DNA from: Amorphophallus konjac
Taxonomy: Eukaryota; Streptophyta; Magnoliopsida; Alismatales; Araceae
Assembly (NCBI GenBank): GCA_022559845.1
Contig: CM040123.1
Coordinates: 316,057,933-316,121,932, forward strand
DNA: 64,000 nucleotides
Reading direction: 5' to 3'
Shown: positions 33,111 through 43,750 of the stretch, in pieces
Numbering within the stretch: the first letter of the stretch is position 1
Layout of the letters: each line of letters starts with the position of its first letter
Program-made: the position numbers and the translations under genes
The notes under the pieces: model-generated
What the model saw: only the letters and a program-made list of their open reading frames with translations
The model's database searches: none
What the model was told of the DNA's origin: nothing

Positions 33111-33426
33111 TGAGCTCAGATACTTTCTTCACACCCTCGTACGAGGACTTCAGCATTTATTAATAGGTTTTTTATGCAATTAATTTTATGGCCATGAGGC
33201 CCCTGATTCTCGGTGATTATCAAGGGTGTTCCCCTCTCTGAGGGGATGTAAATGATGCCATGACCTTTACGGCGCGGTGGGTTTTAATCCCGACATGAAC
33301 TACACAATCGTCGGATTAGTCAGATTGAGCGCACAATAAATCGTCACCTTGGTGACTGGCACGCCCACACACTTAATAAACCTGATAAACAAATAAACAA
33401 AGATGTAAATAAAAAGTGCGTCCACA

Positions 33427-33848
33427 GTTGGCCCACAGTTTGCAGTAGAAGGGCTGGAATATGTGCGCCCGCGAGGTGTTTGGGAAAATTCCCGACACAC
33501 GTGCATGGGCCGCGTGAGTGTGCTGTGGGCCTCCGAGGCCCGTGGTTGACTATGGTAAGTCTTCATTTGACTTTAGGAGGCTAGAGAGAGGCATCTTGGG
33601 GCTAGACCCTGGCCTCGTTGCCGGATGCCACGTATCGTGGCTTGCTGTCAGGGCGCCCCCGAGTTGGCCCAGGTGGCTTGATTGAAGGCGGGTATATCTG
33701 CGAGCTGGGTGACTGGGGAGGGACCCAATCAATTGTTGGTATTGCCGTGAGTCACGGCTAGCTGGTTGGGACCCTTGGTCGGGCCTGGTGTGGTGTATAA
33801 AGGGCTTGGTAGATAGCGCCCTAAAGGTGTTTGGAGACATTCCTGAGC
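33427..33848 (-). mobile_element. Remnant of a minus-strand LTR (downstream part)
   Basis: This joins without a gap to 39498-40359 once the solo LTR at 33854-39492 and one CCCTT copy are removed. Its left edge abuts copy 1, so it was probably the target of copy 1. A plus-strand GTATAAAGGG at 33791 could be a promoter element of either orientation. No gene is seen. Confidence 0.5.
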
Positions 33849-33980
33849 CCCTTTGTAACGACTCAAGATCCGGATACCGGGAAGGACCCGATACCATTCG
33901 AATCCTGGTCTGCCGCCCATGAGTCGGAGGGCTCAGAAGGGCTAAAGGATGTGTGTGAGTGTAAGTATACATGAATAAGA

Positions 33981-34376
33981 TAGCCGAGCACTGGTTTGTG
34001 CCATGAGCTACAGTAGCTACAAGCACAGTTTCCTAAATCTGGGCAATTAGTGAAGTTTGCTAGAATTCTATTTTGTATTACTATATGGAAGATCTGGAGG
34101 GAGCGCTGTGCGAGAATATTTGATGATTCTTCAACCTCTAAATCAATTGTCCTTATTCAAATCCTTGAAGACGCAAGATGTTGCATGGAATTCCAAGGGC
34201 AGAAGAGACTTACAAGAAGGGAGAGAAACATATTCGATAGATTCATTCTATTTTCTCAATAAACTCTGAGTCCACAACTGGTGTGGTCTTGAGTATAGTA
34301 GCCCTGCTTTGTAGACTTCAGATGTACAGCTCTTTTCTCCTTTTATACAAATACCAAATCATTACTTACCAAAAAA
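33981..34376 (+). mobile_element. 5'-truncated LINE with 18-bp target duplication
   Basis: A 396-bp insert ends in an A-rich tail and is flanked by AAGTATACATGAATAAGA at 33963-33980 and 34377-34394. Long duplications and a tail are typical of target-primed LINE insertion. The remaining coding part is the very end of ORF2. Confidence 0.85.
34023..34262 (+). pseudogene. C-terminal fragment of LINE ORF2
   Basis: The frame contains FCITIWKIWRERCARIFDDS, the signature after the zf-RVT region at the end of plant L1-type ORF2 proteins. It is open to the stop at 34260-34262. The reverse transcriptase and endonuclease domains are lost by 5' truncation. Confidence 0.75.
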
Positions 34377-36004
34377 AAGTATACATGAATAAGAAATAAA
34401 GCTGGAACAACAAGAATATAACAATTAAATTACTAACTACATAGTCCAGTCCAAAAAGTACAGTCTACAGAAATAAAACATACCCAATGCCGAGTGAACA
34501 CTCAGCTCGTCGAGCTGGCAACTACGAACCTCCGCACTGCACCTCCAAACCTCGAGGAGGGACCGCCACACCTGAAAAGCAGGGGGTGAGCCTCGTCTCA
34601 TTGGCTCAGTAGGGGTCCCGCAGAACCCCAACCGTAAACAACGGTGGTAACGGAAAGCAGCAACAACAGCAGGAACATCAAACACGGTGGCCGGTAAAAC
34701 CTCTGCTCTACAGCTACTCCTACTGTACTGGGAAACACACCTCGATCTCATAGTCGGGGGACCACCAGACTATCGAGAAAACCCTAGCTACGCTGCCAGG
34801 AGAAACACCACGACAACGCTGTCGCGGAGGCCAGTCCTCGCTGACTAAGGCCTGGCCCAAGACCACCCGGTCTGGGAGCACAGTCATGACCTCTCTGTCG
34901 TAAACCCAACACCATCTAGGGAAAACCCACAGTAACCCTACCGGAAACCCTAGACCTCGGTGTCGGAAGGACACTTAGAAACCACCGAAAAACACAGGAA
35001 AACTCATCTTGTGTGACTTGAGTACGGCCCACTAGAAGCAAGGTCAGATCCGTCCCCTGACGTCTTAGTCCACGCCTCAGGTGTCTCCATCGCCCTAGGC
35101 AACACTGAGACACCGTACTAGTAACCACGAAACAAGGTCCAGTCGGGGTCGTGCTCATCAGCACGCGTCCGAAGTCCCCGACCATGTGTGCACACACTGA
35201 CTGACCGCACATGTCAGGCCCTCTAGCATGTTTTTATCCCAACCCAGACTCGAGCCGATACAGGGGAGGCCTTACGGTAACCAGCCTACAAACTATCTCT
35301 CTCCAGGGTGGAGCTCACCACCTACTCCCTGGTGGGTATGCACATGCGTGCAAGGACAAGCTATGACTAGTGGGGGCTCACTGAGTAGCAAACGACTCTC
35401 GGAAGAAACCCTACGGAATATGGATAGGCTACGCACAAGTCCACCGTAAATTATCTCAAAAAATAGCTGCCACGATGTCATCGGACACTCGGCAGTCCAC
35501 TAAACCTATTAAACCCAACGACTCTCGAGTCACAAGACTCAGGTCAAGGTCGTAGCATAGGATAGCCCTAGGCCGTCAATCTGGCCTACCCCTAGGTCAA
35601 AAGCCTTGGTAAAATAATCCTTAAGGCGGCCCACGATCGCCGAGCTTAATCCCTTTCAAAGGGAAGCTAAGAAATCCTCTAGCCCCAGGTTGGGTAATTG
35701 GACTCGCAGTTCATAGGCCAGACGCAGGGCCCAAGCAGAAACTACTTTCCGGAGAAGCTCATGACGTGCAGAAATAACCCTCCGTACTCATGACGATATA
35801 CGGTGACTCGATCAAGCGTAACATGGAAGCCTGGAACATAAGAGGGTCACCTGGACCCTTAGAACCCATGGGCACGCTAATTGAGGTAAAATGGTACCTC
35901 TGGACACCCAAAACATGGTCACGGTACCCACGAGGTGTCCGGGACAACCTCGGGGCCATAGGTCGGTCATTGGGTCTCAACCGGACCGACTGGGAGACAA
36001 AATT

Positions 36005-36250
36005 GGTGAGACTGTTGCAGTTCGGTCGACATGCCCAGTTGGGTCGGTCGACCAATGAACCCTACGCCGGTCGGTCGATGGGCGTGACCAGCGGCGTCGA
36101 TGCAACGCAGGCTGCATCGGCTCCACCTGCCGCGGTCGGCCAGTGTAGTGGGAGGCATCGATGTAGCGCACGCTCCATCGACCCCGACAGTGGCGGTCGG
36201 TTGACCGGCCAGCAGCGGTCAGTCGACCAAAATTCAGAGAACGCCCCCAT
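36005..36250 (-). repeat. Cluster of short inverted repeats in the solo LTR
   Basis: CGATGCA/TGCATCG (36098-36104 and 36113-36119), CGATG/CATCG (36159-36163 and 36176-36180) and several GGTCGGTCGACC- or GGTTGACCGGCC-type palindromes lie within 250 bases. Confidence 0.7.
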
Positions 36251-38517
36251 TCGCGGCGGGCCGTTCAGTCAGTCGACCATAATCGGTTGGTACACCGAAT
36301 ACGGCGACCACCCCGACTGAGCCCACCCTAAGGGCTCGATTTCCACGCCCACTCGACCCCAGTCGAGGGGGAAAACAACGGGGATCATTCCCCAAGTCCC
36401 AAAATCCAAAAATGGAGTGAAAGAAGTGGGAAAATCTCACTCGATTCGACAAAACCGTCTCACGCCCTAAAACATGCATTTTAACCCCAGCGTGAAGGAG
36501 AACCCACTCGGCTCATCACGGCCTACAAAACTTACGGAAAATGAAGTACAGGAGTTAAGGAACCATCCCCCTACCTCCACCGAAGATTACGCGCATTGTG
36601 GATGCCGTTCCGTCACAAAATGCCTCGCGAACCACCGCCGATGCCCGAGCTCGCGAATGACAAACACCGCTGATGTGACACCACGTTGGGGTGATAGTCA
36701 CAAGACCGAATGCCCTTGCACTTACAATTGCAAGCAAGTATCTTTGAGCGGCGGACTTACTCTAGCGAGCTCACTCGCGTCGCGCACACTAGTGCCCGTA
36801 GGCGACTCGGCGATGATAGAGTGGGTCCGAGGGGGGACCTTGATGCTCCAATGGCTGGCTAGCTCGGGGAGAACCCAAAATGGGTCAAGGATGCCCAACT
36901 CACGGGCGGCCAGCACACCAAGGGTGTGGGATGTAGGGGATCACTCACAACTCGCCCGCGGTGATCACTCACATCAATGGTAATTATGGGCCGAGCTCTC
37001 ACTCTCCGTCCGACGAAGCAATAACGATAATACTATGCTAAGCAAGGAATTTAAACCAACCAAGAGGGGGACCGAGGCTCACCTGGTTGGTGTGCAGACG
37101 CCGACCCCGGCCGGAGACGGGGGCGAGCGGGGAGGCGAGGGTATGCACCCGCACGCCGCGTCGATGAAGCTTCAAACCTGAAATTTCAGATTACATGCAC
37201 TACGCCCCATGCAAGGGGGGGGGGGATCTTGGGGAAGGGAAGCCAATGACTACACCCAGACACTACCTCCACACAGGGAGGGGCCTTCAGTCAGCCAAGC
37301 AAGAGGGGAAAATCGAGCTAGAAGAAAAGAAAAGGAGCCAATGCCGATTCTGACCACTCTCTGCGCTTCTGGACAGGAAGTTCGTTATCGTGGCGCTGCG
37401 GCAACTCCATATTTTTTTTGATGACGAAACCAGTTGAAATTTCTTCGTAGCTGGATCGGGATGACGTCTGAATTTTGTTGATTTCTCTGGTCACAGGTGC
37501 TGGTCAGGGCAGAAGCTTAAACAGGGTGACAGGTCTTCAGTTCTGACTGCTTCAAGTTCACAACAGCAGGAAGAAGAGGTTTCCACAAGCGCTCCAAAAC
37601 TCAGAATCAGGCACCGCCGGAGTCGTTGGAACCTTCGGTGAGTCCTCTTCGAAGTGAGACCAACGGGGATGCGAAAAGTTGTTGGAGTAGACTGGTAGAG
37701 CTCGAACAATGAGTGGGGGTCAGAGCAGACTGTCAGGAAGCAGAACCACACACCCGAAGGAAAAAAATGAGAACTCTTGATTCTGGAAGCAGACTTGTCG
37801 AAGAATCTCCCGGCCAAACCTTGCCTCCATATCTTCAAGAGAGTGGTCATGGTAGCTTCAGGAGTCAGCTTCAGGTTGCTCTTCAGGGAGGAAGTGCACA
37901 GTCGGGGAAGAACGGCTCCCCCGGGCGACCAAAAGCTCAGAAGGAATGAGACCACCACCGTTACGAAGAGGACGGAGAGACGCTTGCAACGGTACCTCTT
38001 GGGCCTCCAGGGACGCTGGGATGAAGTCAGGGCCGGCTCTGCAAGCTTCTGGTACTCTACTACCTGCGACCTGAGAATTGCAGGTGGTGAAAGGTGGTGG
38101 GGGAATGGAGTAGAAGGGATGGGAAATGGGGTGGATGGGTATGGGGGCAACCCCTGGCTGTGAGGGGGTCTGGGAGGGGGTGTTCCAAGGTGTGGATGGG
38201 GGAGAATGGGGTCTGGAAGGTGGTGTTTGCAGTGCGTGAGAGAGGAGCTGCGAATTTGGTTGGAAGGGAGAGAGGGAAAGGGTATTTGAAAATGGGTTTA
38301 AGGGTGGGATTAATTTCTGGTCTTGGGGATGGGAAGGGGTGTGTGGGGAAGGTAAAGAGGGGCTTGGGTAGTGGGAATTCTCCCTTGGGAGATGAGAGGG
38401 TGCTTAGGGAAGGGGATTGGGTAGTTGGTGGTTGGGTGGTGGAGTATGGATTGGTGGAGGGTCTCTTGGGACTAGGGGTGGAGTAATGAGGGTTGGGGTA
38501 GTTGGGAGGATGAGTAA

Positions 38518-38636
38518 TGAGGGGAGAGGAAGGGTTGATGATGTGGAGGAGAGAGAGGGAGGGGAGGAGAGAGAAAGGGAGAAGAGAGAGAAAGAGAGGG
38601 GAATCCACCCCTTAGAGAGAGAGAGAGAGAGATTTG
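38518..38636. repeat. GA-rich tract in the solo LTR
   Basis: GAGAGAGAGGGAGGGGAGGA-type sequence and a final (GA)n run. It lies just downstream of the minus-strand TATA box, so it is the CT-rich leader of this LTR. Confidence 0.8.
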
Positions 38637-38720
38637 GAGAATCCACTCCAATAAGATACTAAAACTCACTTGATTTAAATTGATCATAAAAGGTTGTTAC
38701 ATATGAGAGGAGTGGGGGCC

Positions 38721-38729
38721 TATTTATAG
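38721..38729 (-). promoter_or_regulatory. TATA box of the solo LTR
   Basis: The minus strand reads CTATAAATA, upstream of the CT-rich leader. Confidence 0.65.
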
Positions 38730-39226
38730 ACTCCATACTTTTCATATGACCACAGTGACCCTGCCAAACTAACTAAAGACGAAAGTAGTCCAAGGGAGGG
38801 GCGCCCCTGTGCCTAGCCCATTAGTTGGGCCCATTAGCCTATCAAACCAACAATATGACAACTAACTTAGGAAAATGACTCACTAACCTAGGTACATGAC
38901 TTAAATAAATGGAAAATTACATAGTTTATGACTCAAAAAAAATATGAAAAATATATGACTAGACTCAGAAACACATGACTAACACAATGGCGCTTGCCGA
39001 CGAACAATCCGAGCCCATAAAAATGTGGAGGGGCAAGGGATGCCCCCATCAACCGCGCCATCATTTCTCGATCCACACCACGTCCTCGCTGATCCTCGCC
39101 CACGTCGCCTCCGCCTCACCCTCGCCTCGCACCGTCGGCTACCGAAGAAGAGAGTGAGAGAAAGAGAGAACATGAGAGAGGGGAGGGAGAGAAATGAGAG
39201 TGAGGGAGAGAGAGAAAGGGGTGGGG

Positions 39227-39236
39227 GTTTAAATAG
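39227..39236 (-). promoter_or_regulatory. TATA-like box of the outer solo LTR
   Basis: The minus strand reads CTATTTAAAC, followed by a C/T-rich leader; it lies about 260 bases from the LTR start at 39492. Confidence 0.5.
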
Positions 39237-39497
39237 AAAACCCACACGGCTTTTTTGAAATCCAAAAAATACCAAAAATAGGAAAAAATACTCCACACAA
39301 TCCTCGAAAAATGCACAACGCTCTTGTAACATTCCGGAGCCCGATAACACATCGGTTCACCCTGCATAAGGTTCCGAGGGTTCGTCAGACACAAGCCCGC
39401 ATAAAGCCCAAAACACGTTCTAGAACTCATAACGATGCTCCAAACTCACAGATCTTGATCCGGAAAAATGAAAAATTTTCTGTGGAGTTACACCCTT

Positions 39498-40359
39498 TTT
39501 GATGGTATTTTTGGGTGGGTAAATATCTGGGTACCACAAGGATGAACCTGAAAATACCTTTGATAGGATCCCTAAACTTTGAATCTTTGCCAAAGGAACA
39601 CACTCGTTCCCATGCGTTCTGTAGAGAAACAACTCCTTTTACATCCTCTACCTCCTCAATGGCTTGATCTCCTAACACGAAATTTGGAGGAGAGTTAGGC
39701 AATACTAAAGGGAACAAAATCTTCTAAAAGACTAACATGAAATAACATCGCCTTACCGTCGAAGCACACGAGCCAAAACGAGGGTTCGCGCATGTCGATT
39801 CTGGACCCTATTTATAGGGTTTGGCCTAGGGATGAAAGATTAGATCAAATTAGAGTCCTAATTTGGAGTAGAATTGATCCCCAAGAGTCCTAGACATGTT
39901 CCCAAGCCAAATCACATTGATCCATGGCGATTGAGATAGTAAAAATCCCATTTTTCCACCCTTCTACAGACCTCATTTTTGGAAGCAAGTAGCAGTCACC
40001 GCGGGACCGCCTTCACCAGGTGGCGATCTTGCGATAGACCGCCATTTGCCTGGCTCACCTAAAAATTATGTTTTACTTAAATTCAAATTCTAATATTCAT
40101 ATTATCTCTTTATTTATCCTTTTTAATTAGAAATAATCCTAATTACGTCTCTAGAAGTGGGCTTGAGCCAAAAAAGCTTAGAAATTGGTCTATGGTCTAA
40201 TTTAAGTGGGCTTATTTATTTGATTAATAATTAGACTTTTAGGCTAAAGGCCTTAACCATTAAATTAATTAACTCATTATTCACTAAATGGCCCATTTAA
40301 GCCTTTTAAATAATTCTATTTAATTCTAGAAAAATCTTAGAAATTTCTGGGGTGTTACA
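39498..40359 (-). mobile_element. Remnant of a minus-strand LTR (upstream part)
   Basis: The minus strand starts TGTAACACCCCAGAAATTTC at 40359, a typical start of Tekay-type LTRs, and has a TATA box (CTATAAATAG, 39817-39808). It is interrupted at the CCCTT duplication by the solo LTR and continues at 33848. A small inverted repeat (GGCGGTC...GATCGCC) lies at about 40020-40045. Confidence 0.6.
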
Positions 40360-40533
40360 TCTACGGCTTAGGTCGTCGCAAGCTCCCGAGCTCCTTCTAG
40401 ACAAAAATGATGACAGAAAGAAACAAATGCAGTAAGGGGAAAGGGAGGCTACACCCACAGGCCTTGCTTATTTGTCCCTCATTTGCGCCACCTGCGGGTG
40501 GGGGACATTTGTTGACACCTAAAAATTAGGCAT
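40360..40533 (+). mobile_element. 3' end of another Tat-like element and first 24 bp of its LTR
   Basis: Positions 40480-40509 match the end of the copy 2 internal region (62920-62949), including the GGGTGGGGGACATT polypurine tract. An LTR start TGTTGACACCTAAAAATTAG follows at 40510. After 24 bases it is cut by the LTR of copy 2, which begins with nearly the same bases. Confidence 0.7.
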
Positions 40534-41060
40534 TGTTGACACCTAAAATATACCAGAAGGGACCAAGGTAGACTCAGAGCTCTGAAGATCGACCAATGAT
40601 GCGGCTCTTATTCCGTCCCTGGAAGTTCTCAGAATCAGAATAGAAGAAGTCCACTATTCATAACACTTTGTTCGACTAAAGCCATCCCTGGCTAGGCCGC
40701 TGTCCAGTACGGCTATCATTCAGATAGTCAGGCTGATAAAACTGTACCAACATTCAGGCAATCACCTGCCCGCTGAAGAGGATGCTCGGACAATTCTGAT
40801 TCTCCGAAGGTGGGATGCACAGTGCCTCACACATGTTCGTGAACGCAAGGTGTCGAACAAGCCCCACGAAGGATAAATACATATGCCAAGAATGCCAAGA
40901 AGCCCACTGTCTGAAGAGCCCATTAGATGGATCCTGCGCCAGATGACAGAAAATGGGCCAAGCCCAATGTGAACCGAAGCGCGCCGAGGGCTGCCCACGC
41001 CGAGAAGACGGATGCTGGCGTGCCGATGAGCTCACGCCGATAGGATGAGGGTCATCCCTC

Positions 41061-41069
41061 TATAAGAAG
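41061..41069 (+). promoter_or_regulatory. TATA-like box of the copy 2 LTR
   Basis: TATAAGAAG after CATCCCTC, followed by a G/A-rich leader; it is conserved at 63477-63485 in the 3' LTR. Confidence 0.6.
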
Positions 41070-42644
41070 GCTGCCCTTCGAAAGAAGAAAAAGGGGGGAG
41101 GGGAGATAGAAAAGGAAGATACAACGATAAAAGAGGAGAGCACTTAGCCACTAAAAGAGAGGGGGAGCTCGAGAGCCCTTCATAGAAGCTGAAGAAAAGA
41201 GAGAGGCAGAGGCTCGAAGGAAGAAGTAAGGTGGGGTGTGCCGTTCGATGTCCCGAGGGGCTACAGTTCTTCTCCCCCCTTTGCTCTGTTTGAATACTAT
41301 TTTCCCTTTTCATTTGTATCTCTGCTTTCGAGCATCTTTGCTCCAGTAGCATTGAATGCCAATGTAACCCTGTTCTCAGGGATAGAGTCGGTGTGTATGT
41401 CTTTGGGTTGGATTTTTCCTACTGAGTTGAATTCATGTACACCGTTTTGGATGAAATAGTTAATGAAAGATGGGCTGAGTTCTGCCCTTTCGTTATTCTT
41501 TTCTTTCTGCCTCTGCATCCGAGGTTTACTGCATGCTATGGATACTGATAACTACACATCTACACATGTTTTTTACCGTTTTGGTTTTCTAAGTCTGTTG
41601 AAGGTTCTTCTACCGCATGTCCTTTCAACCTCATACTCACGACGAGAGCCTGAGACAGTCCATCTCATGGCTTCTCGTCTGTGAAACGAGGAGTGACGAA
41701 TCCTAATCGTGAGTTTCCGTGCGTGATTCTGCTCCCAGTGAGGCCCCAGAAGGAAGGCCGTCTCCACCTTGGATCACCCTCTCTACGATCGTCCGAATTG
41801 GTCTTCAAATCGTTGAACAAACCCCCCCCCTTTTTTTTAAATGCCCAAAGCCTTTGCCTCCAAACCCCCTAAAAACCCCATTTCAGGAGGCCTCCCGGCG
41901 CGAGTCTCATGCCGAGGGATTGCCGCGCCGGCTGAGCTTCTCATGTCGCGCCGAAACCCATCCTCTTCTTCACGCCGATACTTCCACCCCTTTCGACCAC
42001 TTTGATGAGTTCATGCCGATGCCATCAGACCATGCCAACCTTGCTCATGGTATCCTGTCCTATGGAGATGCACTACCCTTCCCTCTATCCTCACGGGAGC
42101 TATATCAAAGGGGTCAATTCCCTTACATTCTACAACCCTATCAGGTCATGGAGCCCTGCCATTGCATGTTCTCCATTGACTGTACAGGGGATATCACAAC
42201 AAGGGGGATAAAATCCCATATGATTTAGATCCCCTGGATCTCGGGCTATGCCCGGCTCTTATTTTGGTTTCCACTCCGATAGTTCGTGAGTGGATGACCT
42301 ATAATACCCTTTTGGCACACTCCCAAAATAAGGGGAGGTGCTGTCAAAATCCGTTCAGCCTTTTACTCGATCACATAGTACGATGCTTTCACCGGAATTG
42401 TGCATTTAGCCCCCAACTGTGTGGCAAGGAACTGAGCTATACCATCTCATGACGCCTTGGTCACCTGAGGGGGATGTACATTACAGTTACATGGTCTCCT
42501 TGGACCCCCCTTGTGAACGAATCCACCCTCATCTTCTATCTCACCCAATTATTACCATGAAATACCCATTGGATACAAAGGATCCCTTTGAACTCATAAG
42601 AAACCCTCACAATACCTGAGAAAACCAACAAAAGACAGCTACCG

Positions 42645-42725
42645 GCGCCATCTTCCCCCCGGCGCCATCTCCTCCCGGCGCCACCTCCTCCCGGCGCCAA
42701 TCTCGCGCCGGGTGAAGGGCGCGCC
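42645..42725 (+). repeat. Cluster of CCCGGCGCC motifs
   Basis: Four CCGGCGCCA-type copies within about 60 bases and related GCGCCGGG forms follow one another; each core GGCGCC is a palindrome. Confidence 0.8.
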
Positions 42726-43639
42726 GGGAAGCATGCTGCGCCATTTGCCTTTCTTTCCAGCCACGCCGGTTGCCCGCCGTGCCGACAGCCTTTAGCTTCC
42801 CGTCATGCCGGGATCCCACCGCGCCGTTTGGCCCTCGCGTCGGTTCCTATCCACGCCGTTTCATCTCAATAACAGCTGCCACCCAAATATATGATGTCTC
42901 AACAACTCCATTAAACCTAAATCCAGTCTAAACTCAATATCCTATTCCTGTCAACCTCCATGCCAGTCTTCACGCTTCATGAGGGAATCATGGTTCTTCA
43001 CCCAGGTCCACGGGAGATACATTAATGAGGGTTTTACCCCCACATTATACCATTTGACTGCGATGTTTTCTTCTAACCCTGTTGACTCTTGGAGTTCTGC
43101 CACTGCATGTCCTCCAATGATTTCTTAAGGGGATATCAATAAATACCATGATAATGGACAATGTCCCGTTGGATTATGATCCTTTTGGATCTCGGGCTAC
43201 GCCCATCTTTCATTTGGCTTCCATCTCGGCACTCCGTAGATGGATGTCCTATACTCCCCTTTTGGCACAGTCCAAAATAAGGGGATATGCTGCCGGATTT
43301 ATTCCGTATATTAATATGTCATATCTCGTTTTGCATAATCGCATGCATCTTCTATCCTGCAGATGAATGAGTATACCTATCACATTGGTTTTGCCCCTGG
43401 GATCCTTCTACTTTGGCGATTAATCAAGGGTTGTCCTTCTTTGGAAGGGCGTAATTAACGTCATAGCCTTTATGGTATGACGGACTTCCGGTCCCGACAC
43501 GGACTTCACAATCGACTGACTAGGTCAGACCGAGCGCATAATAAATTGTCACTCTGGTGACTGGCATGCCTAATAAACCAACTAATAAATAAAATAAACC
43601 AATAAATAAATAAAGAATAAAAAATCCTTTCCCACAAGC

Positions 43640-43656
43640 TGGCACGCCCGGTGGGA
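43640..43656 (+). other. Primer-binding site of copy 2
   Basis: TGGCACGCCCGGTGGGA begins three bases after the LTR end. A site of this kind is used by Tat-type plant elements; I do not name the tRNA. Confidence 0.65.
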
Positions 43657-43750
43657 CCGAGTCTCCCTTCATCTCTTCGCCAAAGTAGAAGGCCTGGAGG
43701 CCTTCCCCAAAATACTGATCGTCTGCTCATTCTGATTTGCAGTGAGCTCA

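Larger units (their letters stand above)
9150..33426 (+). mobile_element. Tat-like gypsy element, copy 1: 3' part, split by a copia insertion
   Basis: The remains are 9150-12317 and 28805-30093 (internal, non-coding, minisatellite-rich) plus the 3' LTR at 30094-33426. The internal blocks follow the same order as in copy 2 (40534 to window end): GGCT...AGCC repeats, then the AAAAAAGAAG stretch, then the degenerate 88-bp repeat, then a conserved segment (10168-10480 matching 62514-62870). Copy 1 has further minisatellites after that. The 5' part with any gag lies left of 9150 and is not in the window. Tat/Ogre elements are known for tandem repeats in the 3' untranslated part, which fits. Confidence 0.75.
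30094..33426 (+). mobile_element. 3' LTR of Tat-like copy 1
   Basis: It starts TGTGGACGTC after the polypurine tract and ends TCCACA. The last 150 bases are similar to the end of the copy 2 LTR (43490-43636), including the GAGCGCA(C/T)AATAAAT and GTGACTGGCA segments. The 1350 bases from 32040 hold degenerate internal repeats. Frames at 30630-31115 and elsewhere match nothing I know and are not kept. Confidence 0.75.
36671..39051 (-). mobile_element. Solo LTR of the family seen at 1-679, inverted
   Basis: The termini TGATGTGACA and CCCCCATCA are flanked by the duplication ACCGC (36666-36670 and 39052-39056). The left 700 bases are the inverted homolog of 1-679. There is no PBS or internal region, so it is a solo LTR. 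Frames inside it (37491-38150, 38060-38608) are low-complexity and not supported. Confidence 0.85.
33854..39492 (-). mobile_element. Solo LTR (Tekay-type), itself split by a LINE and another solo LTR
   Basis: The termini are TGTAACGACTC on the left and GGAGTTACA on the right (inverted TGTAAC/GTTACA). They are flanked by CCCTT at 33849-33853 and 39493-39497. Without the two insertions the LTR is about 2.8 kb. No PBS or internal region follows, so it is a solo LTR, the product of LTR-LTR recombination. The promoter side is at the right: the minus strand reads CTATTTAAAC at 39236-39227. The frames at 35790-36320 and 34437-34751 are chance. Confidence 0.75.
40534..43636 (+). mobile_element. 5' LTR of copy 2
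   Basis: It starts TGTTGACACC and ends CCCACA, three bases before the PBS. Its first 1051 bases align with 62950-64000 with roughly 25 differences by eye. A segment of about 160 bases with GATCTCGGGCTA(T/C)GCCC and CCAAAATAAGGGGA occurs twice (42200-42360 and 43150-43310). Confidence 0.9.

Noticed and set aside
33427..33460. PBS after the LTR end at 33426
   Set aside because: TTGGCCCACAG does not match the PBS of copy 2, and the LTR is preceded by a polypurine tract, so it is a 3' LTR.
35790..36320. Plus-strand frame of 176 codons
   Set aside because: Lies in a solo LTR on the antisense strand and contains the hairpin cluster; codon content shows nothing protein-like.
37491..38608. Minus-strand frames of 219 and 182 codons, Pro/Ser-rich
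   Set aside because: They lie inside a solo LTR defined by a target duplication, are low-complexity, and match no family.
39325..40359. Separate 1035-bp LTR with TGTAAC/GTTACA ends
   Set aside because: No target duplication at its ends (GCTCT versus TCTAC), whereas CCCTT at 33849 and 39493 supports a different split.
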